Positions 1-8,196 of a stretch of DNA of 35,286 nt are shown piece by piece. The notes beneath the pieces are model-generated. The model ran no database searches and was not told the origin of the DNA. It saw only the letters and a program-made list of their open reading frames with translations. The DNA is from Microvirga vignae (lineage in GTDB: Bacteria > Pseudomonadota > Alphaproteobacteria > Rhizobiales > Beijerinckiaceae), in contig NZ_LCYG01000002.1 in NCBI RefSeq assembly GCF_001017175.1, positions 1 through 35,286 on the forward strand, in the 5' to 3' direction. A program made the position numbers and the translations under genes. The stretch's first letter is position 1. Each line of letters begins with the position of its first letter.

Positions 1-656
1 CCGTGCTTGTCGCCGAGCACCTGGATTTCGATGTGGCGCGGATCGGTGATGAACTTCTCAATGAAGACGCGGTCGTCACCGAAGGACGAGGCCGCTTCCG
101 ACTTGGCGCGGGCGAAGCCTTCGGCCACCTCGTCCGCCGAATAGGCGATGCGCATGCCCTTGCCGCCGCCCCCGGCGGAGGCCTTGATCATCACCGGGTA
201 GCCGATCTCGTTGGCGATCTGCACCGCCTGCTCCGGTCCCTCGATGACGCCAAGATAACCTGGCACCGTGGAGACCTTTGCGGAAGCGGCCGCCTTCTTC
301 GACTCGATCTTGTCGCCCATGGCGGCAATGGCGCCGGGGTTGGGACCGATGAAGACGATGCCGGCATCGGCAAGCGCCTTGGGGAAGGCCTCTCGCTCGG
401 AGAGGAAGCCGTAGCCAGGGTGGACCGCCTGGGCACCGGTCTTCTTGCAGGCCTCAATGATCTTCTCGATCACCAGGTAGGATTGAGCGGCAGCGGCGGG
501 ACCGATATGGACGGCCTCATCGGCCATTTCCACGTGGAGCGCATCCTTGTCGGCATCGGAATAGACAGCGACCGTTTTGATGCCCATTCGTCGGGCGGTC
601 TTGATCACACGGCACGCAATCTCGCCACGGTTCGCAATCAGGATCTTGTCGAACAT
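1..656 (-). CDS. pccA: Propionyl-CoA carboxylase alpha subunit (biotin carboxylase part), truncated by window edge
   Basis: Biotin-carboxylase N-terminal domain of an acyl-CoA carboxylase alpha chain. The enzyme carboxylates biotin with ATP and bicarbonate so that the beta subunit can convert propionyl-CoA to methylmalonyl-CoA. The reading frame starts [17 protein letters not shown], the classic opening of this family. It continues through HPGYGFLSE and the glycine-rich ATP-grasp loop [10 protein letters not shown] near residue 165, and reaches HIEIQVLGD at the window edge. About 218 residues of an expected 660-670 are visible; the rest of biotin carboxylase and the biotinyl domain lie outside. 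PccA is favoured over AccC or pyruvate carboxylase because pccB lies nearby on the same strand. The start is the only ATG that fits the family's N-terminus. Confidence 0.9.
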   Translation of the reverse strand, partial: MFDKILIANRGEIACRVIKTARRMGIKTVAVYSDADKDALHVEMADEAVHIGPAAAAQSYLVIEKIIEACKKTGAQAVHPGYGFLSEREAFPKALADAGIVFIGPNPGAIAAMGDKIESKKAAASAKVSTVPGYLGVIEGPEQAVQIANEIGYPVMIKASAGGGGKGMRIAYSADEVAEGFARAKSEAASSFGDDRVFIEKFITDPRHIEIQVLGDKH

Positions 657-769
657 GAGCCTCGGATGCTCCACCCTTAAAAACTTAAGCCCCACTCCGT
701 TACTGCACATCGGTGCATTCGGGAAGCGGGGCCGGATTTAGCATTTAGGTTAGACCGAAGGCTCGGCTC

Positions 770-1183
770 TTAGGCAGCTATGAGGTTTAAGCGCGCCTGC
801 TGGCGTCCTCGCATGATGAAATCGAGGAGCGCGACATCCACATAACCTGCCTCGTCCAGGATGGCATAGGCGATGTTCATGGCATTGCGGCTCGGACCGC
901 TGACCTCGAGCACGGTCGCCAGCCAAAGAGCATCCTCATTGCTCACCACCCCATGCGGCGCCCGCTTCCAGACCAAGAAATCGACGACGAGTTTGGTCAG
1001 CGCCGTGCCCCAGCTCTCCTCGGCTTCGATCATTCGGTCGAGCGCCAGGAGTGACTCCACCTCCAGGCGACTGGTGATGCCCTCGCCCAGAACCTCACCC
1101 GTGAGCCTCTTCACGTCATCGGAAGAAATAAAGTTACGCTCTACCGCGCTATCGATGAAATCGCGAAGACTATTCTTCAACAT
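770..1183 (-). CDS. Hypothetical protein, 137 aa, mostly helical
   Basis: I do not recognise this protein. It is a soluble-looking, helix-rich chain of 137 residues without signal peptide or membrane segment. It contains regularly spaced hydrophobic residues, an acidic middle with a conserved-looking ALDRMIEAEESW stretch, and ends in an MRGRQQARLN basic segment. An AGGGGAG-like ribosome site precedes the ATG. It lies just upstream of pccA on the same strand with a gap of 113 bases, so it could share a transcript with pccA, but nothing in it points to carboxylase function. Codon use resembles its neighbours, which supports a real gene. The overlapping plus-strand frame is low-complexity and is judged a shadow. 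Confidence 0.65.
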   Translation of the reverse strand: MLKNSLRDFIDSAVERNFISSDDVKRLTGEVLGEGITSRLEVESLLALDRMIEAEESWGTALTKLVVDFLVWKRAPHGVVSNEDALWLATVLEVSGPSRNAMNIAYAILDEAGYVDVALLDFIMRGRQQARLNLIAA

Positions 1184-1499
1184 CCCTATGGCTCCCCTCG
1201 GCTTTTACTTTAGACAGCCGGTTGATCTCTTGTGTGGAGATGACTTTCACACGGGGGCAGGCCCGAAACCGTTAACGCGCAATTCTGAATCGTTGTTGAG
1301 GTTAAGCCTTGTTGAGACTTTTTGGTTGCCGGATTCTTTCAGCAGCGAATTCGCCAGCAACGGCACGGCTTTCGTCGTGAGAGCCCTTTACTCTTGCAAT
1401 CCCGCAAGGTTGCCCTTTCCGCACTTCTTCTAACAGCGGTGGTACCTATGTCGCAGGCATGCGGCGCGATTGTCGCGTCCTCCGTTAAGGAACATAACC
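1184..1499. other. Intergenic region between divergent genes, nothing recognised
   Basis: This 316-base stretch separates the divergent hypothetical gene and the dioxygenase gene and must hold both promoters. I see no convincing gene, RNA or terminator in it, and no promoter pair good enough to place. Confidence 0.5.
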
Positions 1500-2429
1500 A
1501 TGCGGCACCACGGCATTCATCACGTCACCGCCATTGCGGGTCCGGCCCGTCGCAACCTCGATTTCTATACCCGGGTTCTCGGCCTGCGACTCGTCAAGAA
1601 GACGGTGAACTTCGATGATCCCGGCACCTACCACTTCTATTTCGGCGACAGCCACGGCAACCCGGGCTCGATCCTCACCTTCTTTCCCTGGGAGCATGTT
1701 GCTCCGGGGCGCACGGGCGTGGGCTCGACCTCCGAGACTGCTTTCCGCGTACCGGAGAGCGCCCTCGGCTACTGGACGCACCGCTTCATCGAGCAGGGTG
1801 TCGAGCATGGCGCGCTGGAGAAGCGCTTCGGCCAGAGCGTCCTGACCTTCAAGGATCCGCACGGCACGAGCCTGTCTCTTGTGGGCGTTGCCGATGCCGG
1901 CAAAGAGGACGCCTGGACGGAGGGCGAGATCCCGACCGAGCATGCGATCCGCGGCCTCGAAGGCGTCACTCTGCTCGTCGAGAACGGCGAGCCGACGGGC
2001 GCGATCCTCACCGACGTCTTCGGCTTTAGCGAAGTGGCGCGTGAGGGCTCTCTCGTGCGCTACAGGAGCGATGCCACCATCGGCAGCACGGTCGATATCC
2101 GAAGCGTCGGCGGCTTCCTGCCGGGACGCATGGGCGGAGGCTCGGTCCATCATGTCGCCTTTCGTGCGGCCGACGATGCGGACCAGGAAGAGATGGTGAA
2201 GAAGCTTGCGGAAAAGCACGGCCTCCACACCACCGAGCAGAAGGACCGTAACTACTTCCGCTCCGTCTATTTCCGCGAGCCGAACGGCATTCTCTTCGAG
2301 ATCGCCACAGATGGCCCCGGCTTTGCGGCCGACGAGGCGGAGGATCGATTGGGCAGCGAGCTGAAGCTCCCCGCCTTCCTCGAGCCGAGTCGTCCGAAGA
2401 TCGAAGCCCATCTGCCTGAACTGGCCTAA
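1500..2429 (+). CDS. VOC-family ring-cleaving dioxygenase (glyoxalase/bleomycin-resistance fold)
   Basis: Protein of 309 residues with two vicinal-oxygen-chelate modules, the size of PcpA/LinE/MhqO-type hydroquinone-cleaving dioxygenases. The first module opens with GIHHVTAIAG, followed by NLDFYTRVLGLRLVKKTVNFDDP, and the second contains SVHHVAFRAAD and ends with YFREPNGILFEIATDGPGF. Metal-ligand candidates are the His of the IHHVT and VHHVAF motifs and the Glu of LFEIATD. The likely reaction is Fe(II)-dependent ring opening of a quinol or catechol, but the substrate is inferred. An upstream in-frame start would add ten residues; the ATG used here has an AAGGA ribosome site eight bases upstream and matches the family N-terminus. 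The esterase gene follows after 51 bases, a pairing also seen in mhqO/mhqD quinone-detoxification operons. Confidence 0.87.
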   Translation: MRHHGIHHVTAIAGPARRNLDFYTRVLGLRLVKKTVNFDDPGTYHFYFGDSHGNPGSILTFFPWEHVAPGRTGVGSTSETAFRVPESALGYWTHRFIEQGVEHGALEKRFGQSVLTFKDPHGTSLSLVGVADAGKEDAWTEGEIPTEHAIRGLEGVTLLVENGEPTGAILTDVFGFSEVAREGSLVRYRSDATIGSTVDIRSVGGFLPGRMGGGSVHHVAFRAADDADQEEMVKKLAEKHGLHTTEQKDRNYFRSVYFREPNGILFEIATDGPGFAADEAEDRLGSELKLPAFLEPSRPKIEAHLPELA

Positions 2430-2438
2430 AACCCTGAA

Positions 2439-2467
2439 CCCTCTCCCGACCACACGTCGGGAGAGGG
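2439..2467 (+). repeat. Perfect 12-bp inverted repeat (CCCTCTCCCGAC / GTCGGGAGAGGG)
   Basis: A perfect 12-base-pair stem with a CACAC loop fills the junction between the dioxygenase stop and the esterase start. Its right arm runs into the purine-rich ribosome-binding stretch of the esterase. CCCTCTCCC/GGGAGAGGG hairpins of this kind are, from memory, common dispersed repeats in Rhizobiales genomes. No U-tract follows, so it is not a classical terminator. Confidence 0.8.
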
Positions 2468-2480
2468 AGAAAGCACCCCG

Positions 2481-3086
2481 ATGACCGAACTCTCCTTCAT
2501 CCATCGCTACGAGCCCGCGACCGACCAGGGGCACCCGCCACTGCTGCTGCTTCACGGCACCGGAGGCGACGAGAACGACTTGATCAACTTGGGCCGCATG
2601 GTCTCTCCCGGATCCGCCCTGCTCTCCCCGCGCGGCAAGATCCTGGAGAATGGCATGCCACGTTTCTTCCGCCGCTTGGCGGAAGGCGTTTTCGACGAGG
2701 AAGATGTGCGCTTTCGTGCCAACGAGTTGGCGGATTTCGTTGCCGAGGCTCGGGACGCGTACGGCCTTGGGGCTCCGATTGCGCTGGGCTTTTCCAACGG
2801 CGCGAATATCGCAGCCGCCATGCTGATGCTGCGGCCGGAGGCACTGGCCGGAGCAGCGCTCCTGCGCGCCATGGTGCCGCTCAGCGATGCCCCGAAGACG
2901 GATCTCGCCGGCAAGCGCGTGCTGATGGTGTCGGGCCAGATGGATCCGATCATTCCAGTCGATAATTCCGCGCGTCTCGCCGCATCGCTTGCCTCATCGG
3001 GCGCTGATGTTCAGCACGAAACGCTGCCGACCGGCCACGGCCTGTCGCAAACCGATCTTCAGCTGCTGCTCAAGTGGCTTGCGTGA
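2481..3086 (+). CDS. Alpha/beta hydrolase (carboxylesterase/phospholipase family, MhqD/YpfH-like)
   Basis: Cytoplasmic serine hydrolase of 201 residues, the normal size for the small carboxylesterase group. The oxyanion-hole motif [13 protein letters not shown] sits at residues 21-33, the nucleophile elbow GFSNGAN places the catalytic Ser at 105, Asp155 lies in [10 protein letters not shown] and His186 in TGHGLS. This is a complete catalytic triad. Its position directly behind a VOC dioxygenase resembles the Bacillus mhqO-mhqD arrangement, where both respond to quinones; transfer of that role here is inference. The 3' end overlaps the convergent cysteine synthase-family gene by 17 bases, so there is no room for a separate terminator. 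Confidence 0.87.
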   Translation: MTELSFIHRYEPATDQGHPPLLLLHGTGGDENDLINLGRMVSPGSALLSPRGKILENGMPRFFRRLAEGVFDEEDVRFRANELADFVAEARDAYGLGAPIALGFSNGANIAAAMLMLRPEALAGAALLRAMVPLSDAPKTDLAGKRVLMVSGQMDPIIPVDNSARLAASLASSGADVQHETLPTGHGLSQTDLQLLLKWLA

Positions 3087-4146
3087 GAACACCCGTCTCG
3101 AAGAAGCGATCCATCGCTTCTTCCGCAGGCTTGATGTCGATGCCGCGTTCTTTCAGCCAGTCATCGTTGAAATGCGTGCTGCGATAGCGGTCGCCTGAAT
3201 CGCACAGAAGCGTCACGACGGAGCCCTTCTCCCCGCGCAGCACCATCTCGCCGATGAGCTGCGCCACGGCCCAGAGATTTGTGCCCGTCGAGCCGCCGCA
3301 GGAACGGCCGATGCGATGAGAGAGAACGCGGGCCGCCGCGATGCTCGCTGCATCCGGCACGGCGTAAGCGCGGTCGATGAGTTCGGGCACGAAGGACGGC
3401 TCGCAGCGCGGACGACCGATGCCTTCGATCACGGAGGGCGGCTCGCAGGTATTGCACACGCTGCGGTCGGCGAGATGCCGGTGGAAGACGGACGCTTCCG
3501 GATCGGCAAGACACAGCTTCGTCGGCAGGCGGCGATAGCGGATGTAGCGCCCGAGCGTCGCCGAGGTGCCGCCGGTGCCCGCACCGACCACGATCCATCT
3601 CGGCACCGGATATTCCTCCTGCGCCATCTGGCTGAAGATGGATTCTGCGATGTTGTTGTTGCCGCGCCAGTCCGTCGCCCGCTCGGCATAGGTGAACTGG
3701 TCCATGTAATGGCCGCCGAGCTCGGCTGCCAGCCGCGCGCTCTCCTCGTACATCGCTGCGGGAGAATCCACGAAATGGCTCTCGCCGCCATAGAAGGCGA
3801 TCTGCGCGATCTTCTCGGCCGAGGTGGAACGCGGCATCACGGCGATGAAGCGCAAGCCCAGCATCCGCGCGAAGTAGGCTTCCGACACAGCCGTCGATCC
3901 GCTCGACGCCTCGACGATCGTCGTGCTCGGCCCGATCCAGCCGTTGCACAGCCCATAGAGGAACAGCGACCGCGCCAGCCGGTGCTTGAGGCTTCCCGAC
4001 GGATGGGTCGATTCATCCTTCAGATAAAGCGACACGCCCGGCACCGCCGGCAGCGGCACGCGCAGCAGATGCGTATCCGACGAGCGGTTGAAATCCGCCT
4101 CGATGATCTTGATGGCGTTGGAGACCCAGGAGCGGTCGCAGGACAT
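3070..4146 (-). CDS. PLP-dependent cysteine synthase-family protein (possible L-cysteine desulfhydrase)
   Basis: Fold-type II PLP enzyme of 358 residues. The PLP lysine is Lys54 in [11 protein letters not shown], the asparagine-loop equivalent is [15 protein letters not shown], and the phosphate-binding glycine loop is [15 protein letters not shown]. Compared with CysK (SGSxKDR, TSGNTG), the KHR and SSGST variants mark a separate branch often annotated Cds1-like or 'PLP-dependent cysteine synthase family'. Members act on L-cysteine, as desulfhydrase or beta-replacement enzyme; which applies here cannot be read from sequence. CNTC at about residues 250-253 could bind metal. The longer frame upstream encodes basic low-complexity sequence, so the ATG before [12 protein letters not shown] is chosen, although its ribosome site is weak. 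Confidence 0.83.
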   Translation of the reverse strand: MSCDRSWVSNAIKIIEADFNRSSDTHLLRVPLPAVPGVSLYLKDESTHPSGSLKHRLARSLFLYGLCNGWIGPSTTIVEASSGSTAVSEAYFARMLGLRFIAVMPRSTSAEKIAQIAFYGGESHFVDSPAAMYEESARLAAELGGHYMDQFTYAERATDWRGNNNIAESIFSQMAQEEYPVPRWIVVGAGTGGTSATLGRYIRYRRLPTKLCLADPEASVFHRHLADRSVCNTCEPPSVIEGIGRPRCEPSFVPELIDRAYAVPDAASIAAARVLSHRIGRSCGGSTGTNLWAVAQLIGEMVLRGEKGSVVTLLCDSGDRYRSTHFNDDWLKERGIDIKPAEEAMDRFFETGVLTQAT

Positions 4147-4181
4147 GGGTGAGGCATCCGGACAGTGACTAAGCCACCCAT

Positions 4182-4218
4182 AAAACAAAGCCCGGGCGGA
4201 AGTCGACTCGTCTCGGGC
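4182..4218 (-). terminator. Putative intrinsic terminator downstream of pccB
   Basis: On the minus strand, GCCCG pairs with CGGGC across a 19-base loop that contains the GTCGAC palindrome, followed by TTTGTTTT. The position just after the pccB stop and before the next gene fits a terminator, but the stem is short. Confidence 0.45.
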
Positions 4219-4243
4219 CCGTTTCGCTGGATGGGTATAAGCC

Positions 4244-5776
<1,533 letters not shown>

Positions 5777-5870
5777 GGGTGATCCCTGGTGCCGGGAGGA
5801 ATGTTGGCCTTCCGCTTAGCACAGCCGTAAGCGCCTCAAAATCCCACTATGGGAGTGTGCTCCGCCGCAC

Positions 5871-5899
5871 TTTACAGCCAAGCCTCGGCCTCTTAGAAC
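5871..5899 (+). promoter_or_regulatory. Putative sigma70-type promoter for the small lipoprotein gene
   Basis: TTTACA and TAGAAC are separated by 17 bases, and the predicted start lies about 25 bases before the GTG start of the lipoprotein reading frame. The -10 box is a modest match, so this is a candidate only. Confidence 0.4.
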
Positions 5900-5931
5900 C
5901 TAAATGCAATAACATTAGAACGGAGCACCCA

Positions 5932-6309
5932 GTGAAGACTACCCAGACCCTCGCCTCCCTTGCCACCGCCCTCTCCCTCTCGGCGGCCGGCTGCGCTAGT
6001 CGCTCGGAGGATGTGTCGGCCTAGTACGTGTCGACCGCCGCCTATTCGAGCTACAGCTGCCGTGAGCTGAGCATGGAGGCCCAGCGGGTCAGCGCCGCCG
6101 CTGCGGCTGCCGCTGGTGCCCAGAATTCCCAGCATACCAAGGACGTGGTGGCCACCACGGCCGCCGTCGTCATCTTCTGGCCGGCCGCTTTCTTCGTGGG
6201 CGGTGACAACGCCAGGACGGCAGAACTGGCCAACCTCAAGGGCCAGATGCTGGCCATCGAGCAGGCCTCCATTCAGAAGAAGTGTGGCATCAGTTTCAAG
6301 CGCGCTTGA
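5932..6309 (+). pseudogene. Small lipoprotein gene interrupted by in-frame TAG
   Basis: One continuous frame of 126 codons reads through a single TAG at codon 31 (bases 6022-6024). The front part starts with GTG after a CGGAG ribosome site and encodes a signal peptide ending SLSAAGC (Cys21, an imperfect lipobox), then ASRSEDVSA. Immediately after the amber codon the frame continues YVSTAAYSSYSCRELSMEAQRV, an alanine-rich helix, a hydrophobic stretch VVIFWPAAFFVGG, and a C-terminus LKGQMLAIEQASIQKKC. I recall a family of alphaproteobacterial small lipoproteins with exactly this SYSCR..EEAQRVS...WPAAFF...LKGE layout running without interruption across this point. A single nonsense change, for example TCG to TAG, explains it. 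Sequencing error, readthrough or restart at the GTG at 6028 are alternatives; the restart has no good ribosome site and would lack the signal peptide. Confidence 0.75.
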
Positions 6310-6326
6310 AAGCCTCCAGACGCAAC

Positions 6327-6361
6327 AAAGCCGCTGGCGCTCCCCACTCCGGCGGCTTTTT
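6327..6361 (+). terminator. Intrinsic terminator after the lipoprotein gene
   Basis: AAAGCCGCTGG pairs with CCGGCGGCTTT (11 bp with one G-U pair) around an 11-base loop and is followed by a run of five T. It lies 17 bases after the lipoprotein stop and directly abuts the stop codon of the convergent ATP12 gene. Confidence 0.8.
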
Positions 6362-6364
6362 CCC

Positions 6365-7147
6365 TTAAAAGCCAACGAGGCGGAAGACCTCAGAGGCTGC
6401 CCTGAAATCGGCCTCGCGCCGTCGGCGGCGCTCCATGGCCTCGTAGTCCTCACCCCAGACGCTTTCCTGGTAGAGCTCGTCCACATGGGCGGCCGCCCAG
6501 GCCTGATCCGCATCGAGCTCGCCATAGGCATGGGCGAGTGCGATCAGCACGGAGCCGGAGAGCGTCGTCATCACGTGGAGAGCGGCGAGCGCGAAAGGCG
6601 AAGCGATCCGCTCGACCGCCGCGCGCACAGCGGCAATCGCCTCCTCCGGCTGCGTCACATGCATCACGCCTTCGGCCAGAGTAAAGCGCGCCCCGTGGGT
6701 GTCCCTGGCCCAGTCGAGAATGGGATTCCAGGCCGCATCCTGCGATTGGACGAGCCGCGCCGGTTCGCTGACGCGGTAGTAGATCAGGTCGGACCCCACA
6801 TAGCGGACAAGATCGTCCACCACCTCCGCGTGCCGCGGCGAGACGCCGTCAATGGCGGAGTTGACGATGCGGGTGATAGGCATGGTGGACGGGTCGATTT
6901 CCGGCCCTTGCTCCGCCCATTCCTGGGCCATCGCCTCGGCAAGGGCGCGGGAAGGCACGGCCAACGCCTGTTTGCCCGGCGTCTTGGCGCCACGTCCGTC
7001 GAGGGTAAGGTGGAACAGGCCGTCCCTCTCCTCGACGCCGGCCTCCGTGTAGAAGCGCTTGGGCAGCGTCGGCTTCATGCCGGCCTGAGCCGCCCGCATC
7101 GGGTTGGGTTCGTCCTGTGATGGGAACCAGTCGCGTGGATCTGTCAT
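6365..7147 (-). CDS. ATP12-family chaperone for F1-ATPase assembly
   Basis: Protein of 260 residues of the ATP12 family, the alphaproteobacterial relative of the mitochondrial chaperone that holds the F1 alpha subunit during ATP synthase assembly. Typical features are the N-terminal PKRFYTEAGVEERDGLFHLTLDGRGAKTPGKQAL, the ALAEAMAQEWAEQGPEIDPSTMPITRIVNSAIDG helix block, and the C-terminal AALHVMTTLSGSVLIALAHAYGELDADQAWAAAHVDELYQ segment. It is cytoplasmic with no signal peptide. The gene follows the HAD phosphatase gene by 18 bases, and a HAD-ATP12 pair behind rluC is a conserved Rhizobiales order, so the assignment is supported by context. Confidence 0.92.
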   Translation of the reverse strand: MTDPRDWFPSQDEPNPMRAAQAGMKPTLPKRFYTEAGVEERDGLFHLTLDGRGAKTPGKQALAVPSRALAEAMAQEWAEQGPEIDPSTMPITRIVNSAIDGVSPRHAEVVDDLVRYVGSDLIYYRVSEPARLVQSQDAAWNPILDWARDTHGARFTLAEGVMHVTQPEEAIAAVRAAVERIASPFALAALHVMTTLSGSVLIALAHAYGELDADQAWAAAHVDELYQESVWGEDYEAMERRRRREADFRAASEVFRLVGF

Positions 7148-7165
7148 GAGAGACGAGATAGGCGC

Positions 7166-7843
7166 TCAGGCCGGAAGATACGAGGGCTCGGACAAGAAAG
7201 CCCGCAGGGCCGGCTCAAGCTCCGCATAAGAATCGACGATGTGGCGAGCCCCCGTTTCCCACAACAGATCTACCGGCTGGAACCCCCAGGAGACGCCAAT
7301 CGGCAGAACACTGGCGGATTTTGCCATGGCCATGTCGTAGCTGGAATCGCCGATCATCACCGTCTCTTCCTGCACCACGCCAAGCTCCTCCATCGCCTGG
7401 AGGATCATCGCCGGATGAGGCTTCGAGGGCGCATCGTCCGCCGTCTGGATAGTGGAGAACACGCCCTCCCAGCCATGCCGCTCGATCAGCTGTACCACGC
7501 CCTTGCGGGACTTGCCGGTCGCAAGGCCGAGCAGAACATCGTCACGGCTTTTCAGCCGCTCAATGCATTCGCTCGCCCCCGGAAAGAGCGGCGCATCGTT
7601 GGCCGGATCAAGGCGCAGGACGTTGTAGGCATCCTTGTACGCCTGAGCCATGCCTTCAACCGGCGCATCGGGGCCGGCCAGCACCTTGAAAGCCTCGACG
7701 AGAGACAGGCCAACGATGGAGAGCGACTTCTCCCGGCCCGGCGGCTCCATGCCATAGGCGCGGTATGCCCCGCGAATGGAGGCCACAATGATGTTCTGGC
7801 TGTCGACCAGCGTGCCGTCGACGTCGAAGAGAATGAGCTTCAA
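7166..7843 (-). CDS. HAD-IA family phosphatase (phosphoglycolate phosphatase-like)
   Basis: HAD superfamily hydrolase of 225 residues. Motif I is DVDGTLVDS at residues 8-16 with the nucleophile Asp8 and acid/base Asp10. Motif II is the Thr in LATGKSRKG, motif III the Lys of SKPHPAM, and motif IV GDSSYDMAMAKSA. The helical cap between motif I and II fits subfamily IA. The substrate is unknown: Gph-like and pyrophosphatase-like members look alike at this level. The start codon is TTG with GGGAG seven bases upstream, and no closer ATG would keep motif I near the N-terminus. Only 19 bases separate it from the small lipoprotein gene upstream, so the two and ATP12 are likely co-transcribed. Confidence 0.9.
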   Translation of the reverse strand: MKLILFDVDGTLVDSQNIIVASIRGAYRAYGMEPPGREKSLSIVGLSLVEAFKVLAGPDAPVEGMAQAYKDAYNVLRLDPANDAPLFPGASECIERLKSRDDVLLGLATGKSRKGVVQLIERHGWEGVFSTIQTADDAPSKPHPAMILQAMEELGVVQEETVMIGDSSYDMAMAKSASVLPIGVSWGFQPVDLLWETGARHIVDSYAELEPALRAFLSEPSYLPA

Positions 7844-7862
7844 CGGATACTCCCGTGCTTCT

Positions 7863-7988
7863 TTAACCCTGCGGCCCGGCGCCGTGGCAGATCTTGGGAG
7901 TGTTGATGTTCCAGTTGCCGCACTTGTCGCAGGCCGTAGCCAGCAGCCCGACGCCGATCACGAAAGCGGCCTGAAGGAAATGCTTCAT
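7863..7988 (-). CDS. Small cysteine-containing lipoprotein, 41 aa
   Basis: A 41-codon frame with the layout of a tiny lipoprotein: MKHFLQAAF followed by the hydrophobic stretch VIGVGLLATAC with the putative lipidated Cys20, then a short tail DKCGNWNINTPKICHGAGPQG holding two more cysteines. The predicted mature peptide is only 22 residues. An AGGGG-like ribosome site precedes the ATG. I recall similar short CNKCG-type lipoproteins in Methylobacteriaceae but cannot name a family or function. It is placed 19 bases before the HAD gene on the same strand and is divergent from the histidine kinase. Confidence 0.6.
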   Translation of the reverse strand: MKHFLQAAFVIGVGLLATACDKCGNWNINTPKICHGAGPQG

Positions 7989-8007
7989 AACCCGATGCCC
8001 CTGTTTT

Positions 8008-8038
8008 GAGCCGGTACCTTATTCAATAAATCCGGCTC
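8008..8038. other. Nested inverted repeat in the lipoprotein/kinase divergent region
   Basis: GAGCCGG pairs perfectly with CCGGCTC, and inside the loop TTATT-C-AATAA forms a second perfect palindrome. It lies 20 bases upstream of the small lipoprotein start. It could be an operator or a transcript hairpin; function unknown. Confidence 0.5.
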
Positions 8039-8100
8039 AGACCAGAAGGCCGAGCCTTCTTTGACACGAATTCGCCATAGAGGTTCAAGCGAGCCGCATT

Positions 8101-8129
8101 CGGAAAAAGATCCTACATTGATCTTTCCG
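8101..8129. other. Inverted repeat upstream of the histidine kinase
   Basis: CGGAAA-AA-GATC and GATC-TTTCCG flank a 7-base spacer; two adenines are unpaired. It lies about 70 bases before the kinase start and could be a regulator site or a leader hairpin. Confidence 0.4.
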
Positions 8130-8196
8130 GCCTCGTCGCTCGTTGACTGAGCTCTATCTCCCACGGACCAGCCAAGCTCCCAGGCATAACGAGACA

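Noticed and set aside
3..680. Long plus-strand frame opposite pccA
   Set aside because: It is the mirror frame of a GC-rich coding region; the minus-strand frame encodes a clear biotin carboxylase.
1184..1499. CtrA-type TTAA-N7-TTAA sites near GTTAACGCGCAATT
   Set aside because: Only one half-site is intact; the second is TTCT, so it is not supportable.
1485..2555. Minus-strand frame of 356 codons opposite the VOC dioxygenase
   Set aside because: Low-complexity Arg/Gly/Ala-rich sequence with no family features, fully antisense to a recognised enzyme.
6028..6309. Separate gene starting at GTG 6028 after the amber codon
   Set aside because: No ribosome site at suitable distance and no signal peptide, while the frame is continuous with the lipoprotein start upstream. 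Treated as part of one interrupted gene.
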